From contig NZ_CP102277.1 of assembly GCF_025149785.1 (NCBI RefSeq), positions 2,418,001-2,482,000 on the forward strand: DNA of 64,000 bases, read 5' to 3'. This document shows positions 27,448 to 40,040 of this stretch, piece after piece (positions within the stretch are counted from its first letter, which is position 1; every line of letters starts with the position of its first letter). The position numbers and the translations under genes were made by a program. Source of the DNA: Coprococcus comes ATCC 27758. GTDB lineage: Bacteria > Bacillota > Clostridia > Lachnospirales > Lachnospiraceae. The notes below the pieces were generated by a model, which saw only the letters and a program-made list of their open reading frames with translations, did no database searches and was not told the origin of the DNA.

Positions 27448-27460
27448 CAATATTGAGAAA

Positions 27461-27499
27461 CGGGAGAATGCATTTTCAAACAGCATTCTCCCGTTTTTT
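27461..27499 (+). terminator. Terminator of citC-citX
   Basis: CGGGAGAATGC (27461-27471) pairs with GCATTCTCCCG (27483-27493), followed by TTTTTT. Confidence 0.9.
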
Positions 27500-27510
27500 A
27501 ATTTCCATCA

Positions 27511-28080
27511 CTATATTTCTGAAAATCTCTTTACCTGCTCCGGTTTCTCCGGATGTTCTCCTATCATCTTCTCCATCCAGACCATATGGTACCAACGCCC
27601 AAATTTATAACCACACTTCCGGAATTCTCCGATCAAACGGTATCCCAGATGTTCATGGAACTGCTTGCTGTTCTTTGTCAGATATTCATCGTCTTCTTCC
27701 GGATATCCAATGCATGCATATAGATTGATGATATTCTGTGCTTTCAGTGCAGTTTCAAGTGCCTGATAAAGCAGTTTTCCAACACCAATGTGCCTGCAAC
27801 CCTTCTTTACATAAATCGTAGTTTCTGCCGACCAGTCATATGCAGCCCGCCCATAAAAAGCTCCTGCATATGCATAACCGATAATCTCGCTGTCTCTTAC
27901 TGCCACCAGATACGGATATTTCTCCAGTGTGTGACGAATCCGTCCGGTAAACTCTTCCAGTGTCGGAACATCATATTCAAATGTAATTGCTGTGTCCGTT
28001 ATATAGGGTGCATAGATATTTAAAATTTCTGCTGCGTCCGCTTCGGTTGCCGGGCGAATCTTGATTTCATTTGTATCCAT
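27511..28080 (-). CDS. GNAT N-acetyltransferase, phosphinothricin-acetyltransferase-like
   Basis: This 189-residue GNAT enzyme has the Pat/Bar-type opening (IRPATEADAAEILNIYAPYI) and the acetyl-CoA P-loop CRHIGVGKLL. Family members acetylate small amines such as methionine sulfoximine-like compounds; the natural substrate here is unknown. The ATG at 28080 was chosen for its AGGAG site. It lies 16 bases after the HEPN gene on the same strand and may be cotranscribed with it. Confidence 0.88.
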   Translation of the reverse strand: MDTNEIKIRPATEADAAEILNIYAPYITDTAITFEYDVPTLEEFTGRIRHTLEKYPYLVAVRDSEIIGYAYAGAFYGRAAYDWSAETTIYVKKGCRHIGVGKLLYQALETALKAQNIINLYACIGYPEEDDEYLTKNSKQFHEHLGYRLIGEFRKCGYKFGRWYHMVWMEKMIGEHPEKPEQVKRFSEI

Positions 28081-28096
28081 TTTATGCTCCTGACTA

Positions 28097-28486
28097 CTAT
28101 ATCCAATTCCTGTCAATTTCTTCTTTTAATTCACAGAACATTTTATAAAACTTCTGTTTTGCCTGCGTAATAATCCCCATTGCAATCTTTCGGTTATAAG
28201 AATGTGTTACATTATTTCTTTCTTGTAATGCAGATAACCATAGTTCTTCATCCTTTATCATACCTGCTTTATATGCTGTTCTGAGAATCATTTTCGGAGA
28301 ACTTGTTGCTCCTTCTGCAAATCCATGTATCTCCAATATTTCTTTCATCATCTTCCATGACTGCTCAAATGTAATTTCATATAATCCAACCAAACCAGTT
28401 AGAACGACATTATCATACGGTTCTTCGTAATTATAAATATCCTTCATATTTTCCAATGACACACAAAAATTTTCATACTTTTTCAA
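28097..28486 (-). CDS. HEPN-domain protein (HI0074-like; HepT-type toxin candidate)
   Basis: This helical protein of about 129 residues is of the nucleotidyltransferase-substrate-binding HI0074 family. The HEPN ribonuclease motif RX4H is present as RNNVTH (about residue 94). A TTG start at 28486 is proposed: it gives the family length, overlaps the MNT gene by 14 bases and lies behind an AGGGG; no good ATG exists in frame at that place. In known HepT/MntA modules this type of protein is an RNase toxin that its partner neutralises by AMPylation. Confidence 0.8.
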   Translation of the reverse strand: MKKYENFCVSLENMKDIYNYEEPYDNVVLTGLVGLYEITFEQSWKMMKEILEIHGFAEGATSSPKMILRTAYKAGMIKDEELWLSALQERNNVTHSYNRKIAMGIITQAKQKFYKMFCELKEEIDRNWI

Positions 28487-28775
28487 AAAGAATTTTCCCC
28501 TCTCTCCGTATCGATTCTCGTAAGGCGTCTTGCATATCTCTATCCAGGTCCACAATGTCAAATTCCAGCAACGTGGATGTCTCTTCATCAACATCTAATG
28601 CAAAACGATCAAAATCACCACCACTTGCCGCAATATCAATATCGCTCGTCCTCTTGAAGTCTCCCCTCGCTCTGGATCCAAAAAGAATCACACAATGTAT
28701 ATCATGTTTTTTTGCAAATGAAATAATTTCGTCTATAACTTCCGTTTTTATTCCTGTATTCGCAAAAGTCTGCAT
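28473..28775 (-). CDS. Minimal nucleotidyltransferase (HI0073-like; MntA-type antitoxin candidate)
   Basis: This 100-residue minimal nucleotidyltransferase has the catalytic motif GS-X10-DXD, read as GSRARGDF...SDIDIA. A GGAGGAAGG site precedes the ATG. It overlaps the downstream HEPN gene by 14 bases, the arrangement of MNT-HEPN toxin-antitoxin modules, in which the MNT protein adds AMP to a tyrosine of the HEPN toxin. The toxin-antitoxin role is inferred from gene pairing and motifs. Confidence 0.88.
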   Translation of the reverse strand: MQTFANTGIKTEVIDEIISFAKKHDIHCVILFGSRARGDFKRTSDIDIAASGGDFDRFALDVDEETSTLLEFDIVDLDRDMQDALRESIRREGKILFEKV

Positions 28776-28942
28776 TTTTCCTTCCTCCCACTACCATAAC
28801 TTTAATCAGAGAAATCATTATATTTATTCTCCTACTCTTCATACATTGATTTCTCCAGATATTATTCGACTGGTAATTCCGTTTAATCTATAAAAATTAT
28901 CATACCATGAATCAAATTTCTATACAAGCAGGATTGTTTCTC

Positions 28943-28985
28943 TTGACACACCTTCGCTAACTGTATATACTGTATATATACAGTT
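28943..28985 (+). promoter_or_regulatory. Consensus promoter and operator of the YtrA-type operon
   Basis: TTGACA, a 17-base spacer and TATACT form a near-perfect promoter. Overlapping the -10 box is a perfect 11-bp inverted repeat, AACTGTATATA (28959-28969) with TATATACAGTT (28975-28985). This is the likely binding site of the GntR regulator encoded by the first gene. Confidence 0.85.
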
Positions 28986-29010
28986 ATAACATTTTAAGCG
29001 AGGTGAAAAC

Positions 29011-29382
29011 GTGAATATATTCATAGATAACAAAAGTGGTGCACCCATCTATGAACAGATTTTTACACAACTCAAATCGCAAATTATAAGTGGAACATTG
29101 CCATCTGACGAAGCTCTTCCTTCCATTCGAAGCCTTGCCAAAGATCTACGAATCAGTGTCGTAACAACCAAGCGGGCTTACGATGAACTGGAAAAAGAAG
29201 GTTTCATTTACACGATTGCAGCAAAGGGCTGTTTCGTTGCTCCACTTAATACGGATCTTTTGCGTGAAACAAATCTGAAAAAAATTGAAGACTACATGGA
29301 AAAAATAGTACATCTTGCAGCTTCCTGTAATCTAAGCGAACAGGAACTTACTGAGATGCTTCATTTCATGATGGAGGAATAG
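29011..29382 (+). CDS. GntR-family regulator, YtrA subfamily
   Basis: This 123-residue repressor has an N-terminal winged helix (IYEQIFTQLKSQIISG, SIRSLAKDLRISVVTTKRAYDELE) and a short YtrA-type C-terminal dimerisation helix pair. It starts at GTG 29011 behind GAGGTG. It is the first gene of an operon with an ABC ATPase and a permease. The palindrome over the promoter suggests autorepression, with release by a cell-wall-active compound as in other YtrA systems; the inducer is inferred. Confidence 0.92.
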   Translation: MNIFIDNKSGAPIYEQIFTQLKSQIISGTLPSDEALPSIRSLAKDLRISVVTTKRAYDELEKEGFIYTIAAKGCFVAPLNTDLLRETNLKKIEDYMEKIVHLAASCNLSEQELTEMLHFMMEE

Positions 29383-29385
29383 CTT

Positions 29386-30243
29386 ATGACCACATTTGAA
29401 ACAAATGCTTTAGAAATAAACGATTTGAATAAGAACTATCCTGGATTTTCCCTGAATCATCTAAATCTCACTCTTCCCAGTGGATGTATCTTAGGACTCA
29501 TCGGTGAAAATGGTGCCGGAAAAACTACCACCATTAAATTAATTCTGGATATCATAAAAAAAGACAGCGGTTCGATTCGAATTTTGGGAAGAGACTGCAC
29601 TTCTGCTACTACTATCTTGAAAGAAGAAATTGGCGTTGTATTAGATGAAGTTGGTTTTCAGGAATGCCTGACTCCTTTACAGATTGGACACATTATGAAG
29701 GATATTTTTCACAACTGGGATCCTTCTCTATACGACCAATATCTCCAAAAATTTAACCTTCCAAATAAAAAAGAATTTGGTAAGTTTTCAAAAGGAATGA
29801 AGATGAAACTGGGAATTGCAGTTGCTCTCTCTCATCATCCTAAACTTCTGATCCTTGATGAAGCAACAAGCGGTCTTGATCCTGTAATGCGCGATGAAAT
29901 CCTTGATATTTTCAATGATTTTACCAGAGATGAATCTCATGCAATTTTAATTTCTTCCCATATTGTAAGTGATCTGGAGAAAATTTGTGATTATGTTGCC
30001 TTTCTTCATAAAGGTAACCTTGTTCTTTTCGAAGAAAAAGACCGGCTTCTGGAAAAATACGGTATCATTCAATGTACAGAGGAACAGCTTCAGGAACTCA
30101 ATCAATCTGCGGTCATCGGAGTCAAATACTCTTCTTACAATGTAGAAGCAGTAGCTCTTCGAGATCAGATTCCGGAAGGATTTAAGGTACATCCGATCAG
30201 TATAGAAGATTTGTTTATTTTTATGATAAAGGGGGTTCACTGA
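29386..30243 (+). CDS. ABC transporter ATP-binding protein (CcmA/YtrB-type exporter)
   Basis: This 285-residue ATPase has Walker A GENGAGKTT near residue 38, the signature FSKGMKMKLGIA and Walker B LLILDEATSGLDP. A C-terminal extension of about 70 residues is typical of bacitracin- and YtrB-type exporters. It starts 3 bases after the regulator stop and is followed after 2 bases by its permease. Confidence 0.93.
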   Translation: MTTFETNALEINDLNKNYPGFSLNHLNLTLPSGCILGLIGENGAGKTTTIKLILDIIKKDSGSIRILGRDCTSATTILKEEIGVVLDEVGFQECLTPLQIGHIMKDIFHNWDPSLYDQYLQKFNLPNKKEFGKFSKGMKMKLGIAVALSHHPKLLILDEATSGLDPVMRDEILDIFNDFTRDESHAILISSHIVSDLEKICDYVAFLHKGNLVLFEEKDRLLEKYGIIQCTEEQLQELNQSAVIGVKYSSYNVEAVALRDQIPEGFKVHPISIEDLFIFMIKGVH

Positions 30244-30245
30244 AT

Positions 30246-30878
30246 ATGAAAGGATTACTTCGTAAAGATCTTTATCTGATGATAAAATATTGTCGTTTAT
30301 TTTTTATTCTGATTATTGTATTTTCCTTTGCCGGAGCATGGAATAACAATCTGTTTTTTGCATTATATCCTATTACAATTTCCAGCATTATCCCGGTAAA
30401 CCTGCTTTCTTACGATGAAAAATCAAATTGGAGTCTCTATGCCTGTACCTTTCCCTGTAGCCGAAAAGAAATTGTATCCTCCAAATATATTTTAACAGTA
30501 TGTACCCTTACACTTTCTGCCATCATTGTTGAAATTGTGCAAATAATCAACATGATTATAAGACACAACTTTTATATTTCCGGTCTTCTTACTATTTTTA
30601 CAATTATCTTTATAGCCGGATTACTGCCACCTGCCTTTATGTTTCCGTTTACCTTCAAACTAGGTGCTGAGAAAGGTCGGTTTGCTTATTATATTGGATT
30701 TATTTTATTTTTCGCATTGCTTGGTTGGTTGCAATCTTTCATAAAAAATTTGCCTCTCGGACTTGCACATTTCCCTTTCCGAAGTTACTATATTTTGATT
30801 CTTTTTTTCATAGGTTTATTACTGTATATGATTTCCTGGATTCTATCCATAAAATTCTATCAGAACAGGGAATTCTAA
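30246..30878 (+). CDS. ABC-2-type transporter permease
   Basis: This 210-residue hydrophobic protein has about six transmembrane helices and begins MKGLLRKDLYLMIKYCR, the usual cytoplasmic lead of small ABC-2 permeases. It is the membrane partner of the ATPase just upstream and closes the operon. The substrate is unknown; a role in defence against envelope-active peptides is inferred from the YtrA-type regulator. Confidence 0.88.
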   Translation: MKGLLRKDLYLMIKYCRLFFILIIVFSFAGAWNNNLFFALYPITISSIIPVNLLSYDEKSNWSLYACTFPCSRKEIVSSKYILTVCTLTLSAIIVEIVQIINMIIRHNFYISGLLTIFTIIFIAGLLPPAFMFPFTFKLGAEKGRFAYYIGFILFFALLGWLQSFIKNLPLGLAHFPFRSYYILILFFIGLLLYMISWILSIKFYQNREF

Positions 30879-30891
30879 CATCATTATAGAA

Positions 30892-30939
30892 AGAAACAGC
30901 GGTTTACTTCCTTTTTTGTAAACCACTGTTTCTTTTTTT
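30892..30939. terminator. Bidirectional terminator between the ABC permease and the DHH gene
   Basis: AGAAACAGCGGTTTAC pairs with GTAAACCACTGTTTCT and is followed by T7 on the plus strand. The A-rich left flank makes it usable for the convergent DHH gene too. Confidence 0.85.
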
Positions 30940-31897
30940 ATTTCATGATTTTTTCCATTCTCTCTTTGATAATGTCTGCAATTTCCCATCCTGCATAACT
31001 TTCGCAGATACAATCTCTTGAAATCACACCGCCGGCTTTATCTATATGGCCACCACCGCTTCCAATTCCATCGCAGAGCTTTTCTGCCACTTCATTTGCA
31101 AGATACTCCCGATCCGCACTTCTTATTGAAACCTGATATCCACTGTCAATATCCGTATATGCAATGCTAACTTTGGCAACATCAACCTTTATTGCCATAT
31201 CACCAATGATTCCAAGCACTGATTGCTCACAATGCATTGCACTGATCAAAAGATATTGCTTCTCTTTATCAAAATATGCATGGTACAAAGCTTCTCCTGC
31301 AATCATGAGGTCCTCCAGACTCATGGATGATTTTTTTAACCGTTCCAGTTCCGGATAATCTTTGCTTAACTCGTCGCGCATCGCAATGTCATGCTTCTTG
31401 TACAAATCTACATAGGAAGAAGTATCTGTATACAATCCATATAAAAATGCAATACTTAACTTTTCATTCGCCTTTACATCATATCCTTCTTCTTTCAAAA
31501 GTTCCCAGACAATTGTAGAACAGCTTTGATAAGAATAGTCAATAAAAGCATTTTCTGTTTTTTTCATGGAAGGCATATGATGATCGATCATTGCTATATT
31601 ATCCGCTTCAAAACGATATACATTTCCTCTTCCATATTGCCCATCAACCAGCAGTAGAAGATCTGTCTTTGGTAACTCTTTTATGTATTCTACCGGAATC
31701 TCACAGATATCAATCATGTACAAAAGATCTTTTTTTTGGATTTCATAATCTCCACTGTAAATAATTGACACATTGATATCGTGTAGTTTTAAATATGTAT
31801 ACACCCCATATGCCGCAGCCAGTGCATCTGCATCTGGACTGTTATGACATTGAATACATATATTTTTGTACTTTAATAGCTGATTTAAAAAACCCAT
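30938..31897 (-). CDS. DHH/DHHA1 phosphoesterase (NrnA-like)
   Basis: This 319-residue cytoplasmic phosphodiesterase has the DHH-family metal motifs HNSPDADALA (about residue 18) and DHHMP (about 106). The DHHA1 domain ends in GSGGGHIDKAGG. NrnA-like enzymes degrade nanoRNA, pAp or cyclic-dinucleotide products; which applies here cannot be read from sequence. It is convergent with the ABC operon and followed by a shared terminator. Confidence 0.9.
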   Translation of the reverse strand: MGFLNQLLKYKNICIQCHNSPDADALAAAYGVYTYLKLHDINVSIIYSGDYEIQKKDLLYMIDICEIPVEYIKELPKTDLLLLVDGQYGRGNVYRFEADNIAMIDHHMPSMKKTENAFIDYSYQSCSTIVWELLKEEGYDVKANEKLSIAFLYGLYTDTSSYVDLYKKHDIAMRDELSKDYPELERLKKSSMSLEDLMIAGEALYHAYFDKEKQYLLISAMHCEQSVLGIIGDMAIKVDVAKVSIAYTDIDSGYQVSIRSADREYLANEVAEKLCDGIGSGGGHIDKAGGVISRDCICESYAGWEIADIIKERMEKIMK

Positions 31898-31934
31898 TTG
31901 CTCATGCCTCTTAAATTACTCTCATTCTTTCAGC

Positions 31935-31963
31935 ATATTACCACATTTTTCCTTAAAGGTAAA
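31935..31963 (-). promoter_or_regulatory. Promoter of the DHH phosphoesterase gene
   Basis: TTTACC and TAATAT are separated by 17 bases on the minus strand, about 40 bases before the start codon. Confidence 0.55.
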
Positions 31964-31988
31964 TAATTTCCTATGTAATATATGTAAT

Positions 31989-32019
31989 AAAAAAACTGCA
32001 AACCCTTACGGTCTACAGC
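31989..32019 (-). terminator. Terminator of the rRNA operon
   Basis: On the minus strand CTGTAGACC-GTAA-GGGTTTGCAG forms a stem followed by TTTTTTT. It lies about 90 bases after the 23S rRNA end. Confidence 0.75.
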
Positions 32020-32106
32020 TCCCTTACTTTCTACATGTACCTTCAAAACCACATACAAATTTAAATCTTTACTCCATCCATTCTTCCTTACCCTGTCCTA
32101 CCTTCT

Positions 32107-34995
<2,889 letters not shown>

Positions 34996-35286
34996 TCCCT
35001 TCTCCCACGGGAATGGGATCCGGTTACACATGCATAGCGTTGCATGCGTTGGTATTTCAGGTCGTTTTTTTACTTCGTTTTCTCGAAGATGTAAGTTAAT
35101 CATTACCTTGCGGTGATGATCACCTCGGATGTCTTTCTCTATTTGAGAATTGATTTATTTTTGTATGCAGTTTTCAATGTACATGTCTGACTGATGTTTA
35201 TCAGTCATCAGAAACCAAAATCCTTTTTAATCTCTGATCACTGGTAAAGATCAATTCATTTTTTTTTCATATTAAACTTTTTATAA
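34996..35286 (-). other. 5S-23S spacer
   Basis: About 290 bases of processing spacer inside the rRNA operon. No tRNA gene could be found in it; several short complementary stretches are probably 23S processing stems. Confidence 0.6.
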
Positions 35287-35403
35287 TCTGGCGGCCACCT
35301 GCTCTCCCACACCGTCTCCAGTGCAGTACCATCGGCCGATCAGGTCTTAACCATCGTGTTCGAGATGGGAACGGGTGTGTCCCCTGACCGCATCGCCACC
35401 AGA
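35287..35403 (-). rRNA. rrf: 5S ribosomal RNA
   Basis: About 117 bases, recognised on the minus strand by TCTGGTGGCGATGCGG at the 5' end, CCCGTTCCCATCTCGAAC in loops B-C and GGTGGCCGCCAGA at the 3' end. The two ends pair as the terminal helix. It lies between 16S and 23S, and no other 5S copy is visible after 23S. Confidence 0.95.
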
Positions 35404-35580
35404 AGCATTGAGTTCTTAGCGAAGTCTTTCTGAGCTTAGAACGAAAGCTGTTCTTTGAGCTCTGCGAAAAGAACTTCCTTTACTGATAACTCAACAATAG
35501 ACAACGAACTTTCCTTACTTCTTCTTCCGTTTTAGTTGGATTGATTCAGCCGCTTTCGCGTCCTACTTTTTATCCAGCTT

Positions 35581-37117
<1,537 letters not shown>

Positions 37118-37295
37118 AATGTTTGTATCCGGGTCAGAATCGCTTGGCAATTCTGTTCCTGTTTACTGTTCTGGTTCGACATCTTTCGATGTCCGTTCTT
37201 GAAAAATCTCTTGTAAGAATTTTCAGGGTTTGTTGTCTATTGTTCAGTTATCAATGTTCTTTTTTGTTATTGCCGTTTCATGCGACAGCTTTTAT

Positions 37296-37324
37296 ATTAT
37301 ATCAAAGCGTTTCATGTTTGTCAA
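37296..37324 (-). promoter_or_regulatory. rRNA promoter P3 (closest to 16S)
   Basis: Perfect consensus on the minus strand: TTGACA, 17 bases, TATAAT. The initial transcript carries AGCTGTCGC, which also follows P2. Confidence 0.9.
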
Positions 37325-37383
37325 CAACTTTTTTATTTCTTTTTTTGCTGTTGTGAAGCAGTCCCTCACGCGACAGCTTATTT

Positions 37384-37412
37384 AGAATAGCATATTCATC
37401 AAGGCTTGTCAA
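37384..37412 (-). promoter_or_regulatory. rRNA promoter P2
   Basis: TTGACA, 17 bases, TATTCT on the minus strand, 88 bases upstream of P3. Confidence 0.85.
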
Positions 37413-37571
37413 CAGCTTTTTGATTTCTTTTTGCAATTTACTTTTTTCAAAGTTTTCGTCTGAATATTCCCATACTCATGCTCGAATTTTTATGCAAAAC
37501 TTTTTATTTTTCATCCGCTCTGCCTCTGCATGCCACTCCTTAGTCTCTGTCTCGACCAGCGAACGAATGTT

Positions 37572-37600
37572 ATCTTACCACGCCTTTCCTGAATTGTCAA
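37572..37600 (-). promoter_or_regulatory. rRNA promoter P1
   Basis: TTGACA, 17 bases, TAAGAT on the minus strand, the most distal of three tandem promoters. Confidence 0.85.
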
Positions 37601-37743
37601 TGTTGTTTTTATATTTTGCGCAATTCAGAATATTCTGACATTTTTGTGCTTCAGTTCAGTCTTCCGTTTAAGTAAGCTATTTCCTTACTCGCCAGAATCG
37701 AAATCTTTAAAGACCTTTAACTTTTATAATTTCGTAATTGCTA

Positions 37744-37940
37744 TGATATCAGGGTCAAAAGGTCAGAAAGCCGATGCAAGCTTGCTTGCAAGAGGATTTT
37801 TGACCTCTTGACCCGCCAAAAACATGAGTAAGTAGCCATTTTTCAAAGAAAAATGAGCGGATTACGAATGTTTTTGAGGATTGCGAGAGTGCAAAGCACG
37901 TAGCAATCTGGTATCAAAGGGGTCAAAATACCTTTTGACT
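37744..37940. repeat. Dispersed multi-hairpin repeat, longest copy
   Basis: About 195 bases made of successive hairpins: GGTCAAAAGGTCAGAAA with TTTTTGACCTCTTGACC (37754-37814), AAAAACAT/ATGTTTTT enclosing CATTTTTC/GAAAAATG (about 37819-37875), GATTGC/GCAATC (37879-37908) and GTCAAAA/TTTTGAC (37922-37939). The left 52 bases recur at 8643 and the right 41 bases recur inverted at 63199. It is non-coding and sits between radA and the rRNA promoters. Confidence 0.8.
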
Positions 37941-37956
37941 CCAACATCATTGCTAT

Positions 37957-38004
37957 GTAAAAGAGGGAACAGAAATTATCACATCTATCCTGTTTCCTCT
38001 TTAC
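37957..38004 (-). terminator. Probable terminator of radA
   Basis: GTAAAAGAGGGAACAG pairs with CTGTTTCCTCTTTAC across a 16-base loop, immediately after the radA stop; the T run is short. Confidence 0.55.
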
Positions 38005-38012
38005 ATGTTCTC

Positions 38013-39371
38013 CTACTCAATCAGTCCGATTGCCTCGTTAATGCTTTTCACTCCAATGATTTTGATCCCACCAATACTCTTCACGCTATCCAGAGATACT
38101 TCTGGCACAATACACGTCTCAAATCCAAGCTTCTTCGCCTCTGCCACCCGCTGTTCCGGCATATTTACCGCCCGGACTTCTCCACTTAATCCAACTTCTC
38201 CAAACACAATCGTCCGTTCATCAAATGGTCTGTTCTTATAGCTTGATACGATCGCCATCACGATTCCAAGGTCTATCGCAGGTTCATTGATCTTGATACC
38301 TCCGGCAATATTCACATAGGCATCATAATTTCCAAGATGATATCCAATCCTTTTTTCCAAAACCGCCATCAGAAGGTTCACCCTGTTGTAATCTGTTCCT
38401 GCTGCTGTTCTTCTTGGCATTCCAAAATTGCTTTCGCATACCAGCGCCTGGATTTCCAGCAAGATCGGACGTGTTCCTTCCATAGAACATGCCACAACAG
38501 ATCCAGATGCATTTTCCGGGCGCCCATTCAGCATAAATTCTGATGGATTTTCCACCTCCCGAAGACCATCTCTTCGCATTTCAAATACACCAATCTCATT
38601 CGTCGAACCAAAACGATTTTTCACTCCTCGAAGAATCCGGTAAGATGCATGCCTGTCTCCTTCAAAATACAGAACCGTATCTACCATATGTTCCAATACT
38701 CTTGGACCGGCGACAGTTCCTTCTTTTGTAACATGTCCGACAATAAAAATCGAAATCCCAAGCCCTTTTGCAAGCTGCATCAGCGTATTTGTTGCCTCTC
38801 TGACCTGCGACACACTTCCAGGTGCGGAACCGACTTCTTCACTGTACATTGTCTGAATCGAATCAATGATCACGGTATCTGGTTTTTCCTTTTCAATCAC
38901 ATTGCGAATCAGTTCCAGATTAGTCTCACAAAGCAAAAGCAGATGTTCATTAAATTCTCCCATCCTCTGTGCACGCAATTTAATCTGGCGAAGCGATTCT
39001 TCCCCTGATATGTACAAAACCTTTCGTTCTTTTTTTGCCAGTTTCTGACACACCTGCAGGAGCAGCGTTGACTTACCGATTCCCGGATCACCGCCTACCA
39101 GAATCAGGGAACCCGGTACGATTCCGCCTCCCAGTACACGATCCAGTTCTTTAATCTCGGTTGTCACCCGCTCTTCATTCTCTGTCTTTACTTCTGACAA
39201 TGGTACAATACGAATCTCTTTTGCCGCTTTAACTGCTGCCGTATTCGACGTTGTCACACACTCTTCCACGAAAGAGTTCCATTCCTTGCACATTGGGCAC
39301 TGCCCCAGCCATTTTGATTCTTCATGTCCACAATTCTGGCAGAAAAAAACCGACTTTTTTGCCTTCGCCAT
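38013..39371 (-). CDS. radA: DNA repair protein RadA (Sms)
   Basis: RadA is a RecA-like helicase that promotes branch migration in recombinational repair. The 452-residue protein has an N-terminal zinc finger (CQNCGHEES...CPMC), Walker A GGDPGIGKSTLL near residue 87, the RadA-specific KNRFGS motif and a C-terminal Lon-protease-like domain. It is transcribed leftward away from the clpC region and appears monocistronic. Confidence 0.97.
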   Translation of the reverse strand: MAKAKKSVFFCQNCGHEESKWLGQCPMCKEWNSFVEECVTTSNTAAVKAAKEIRIVPLSEVKTENEERVTTEIKELDRVLGGGIVPGSLILVGGDPGIGKSTLLLQVCQKLAKKERKVLYISGEESLRQIKLRAQRMGEFNEHLLLLCETNLELIRNVIEKEKPDTVIIDSIQTMYSEEVGSAPGSVSQVREATNTLMQLAKGLGISIFIVGHVTKEGTVAGPRVLEHMVDTVLYFEGDRHASYRILRGVKNRFGSTNEIGVFEMRRDGLREVENPSEFMLNGRPENASGSVVACSMEGTRPILLEIQALVCESNFGMPRRTAAGTDYNRVNLLMAVLEKRIGYHLGNYDAYVNIAGGIKINEPAIDLGIVMAIVSSYKNRPFDERTIVFGEVGLSGEVRAVNMPEQRVAEAKKLGFETCIVPEVSLDSVKSIGGIKIIGVKSINEAIGLIE

Positions 39372-39449
39372 ATTCCATCTCCTTATCTATCTTAAAAAAT
39401 TACTAACTGCTTCTCTTGCCTGTTCCCAGTTTATACACTTTCGGTAAAG

Positions 39450-39474
39450 AAAGAGCCTGCCGAAGCAGACTCTT
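39450..39474 (-). terminator. Terminator of the hypothetical gene at 39529
   Basis: AAAGAGCCTGC and GCAGACTCTTT flank a CGAA loop (TTCG on the minus strand), a very stable hairpin, followed by CTTTCTTT. Confidence 0.75.
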
Positions 39475-39528
39475 TTACTTTTCTTAAATACCTATGTACT
39501 TCAAACAACTCTTGCTGTAATCATTGTC

Positions 39529-39939
39529 CTACTTTCTTACAACCTTGATCTCAACGCTTTCTTTTCCAAGTTCCGCACTTACACTAAGCTTTGCGCTTAA
39601 GTTTGTCTTCATATCACCAACATTCATATCATTCATATATACGATATAATCTGTATCCGGTTCAAGTTCCAGTGTGATCTGTGCATCTCCTGTCCCTGAT
39701 ACCTTGAATGAGATCACATCTTCTGATACTTCAAAATGCTCTACTGCAGTTCCCGGAACAGATTCATATACGAACATTCCATTCTTTTCAAGCTTTGTAA
39801 TCTCTTTAAATGTCTTTACTTTATATATATCTCCCTGAAATTCAAATCCATCCTTTTTTGTCTTTGTATCCAGAGTGTAATCACCGAAACTGAGTGTTCC
39901 GTCTAATTCACTTCTGATAAGCTCTTTGACTACTGTCAT
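39529..39939 (-). CDS. Conserved hypothetical protein, probable beta-sandwich
   Basis: This 136-residue protein of unknown function has AGGAGG 9 bases before the ATG and its own terminator. Alternating hydrophobic stretches (ISFKVSGTGDAQITLELEP, LSVSAELGKESVEIKVV) suggest a small beta-sandwich. There is no signal peptide, so it should be cytoplasmic. It follows clpC on the same strand after about 100 bases. No family could be named. Confidence 0.75.
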   Translation of the reverse strand: MTVVKELIRSELDGTLSFGDYTLDTKTKKDGFEFQGDIYKVKTFKEITKLEKNGMFVYESVPGTAVEHFEVSEDVISFKVSGTGDAQITLELEPDTDYIVYMNDMNVGDMKTNLSAKLSVSAELGKESVEIKVVRK

Positions 39940-40040
39940 TGTTCAAATCCTCCTAATGGTCTTTCTCTTTCGACTTGTGGACTGTGAATTTTCCACATCC
40001 GAACCGTTTTTCTTATTATATAATAAAACTTCTTCTTTTG

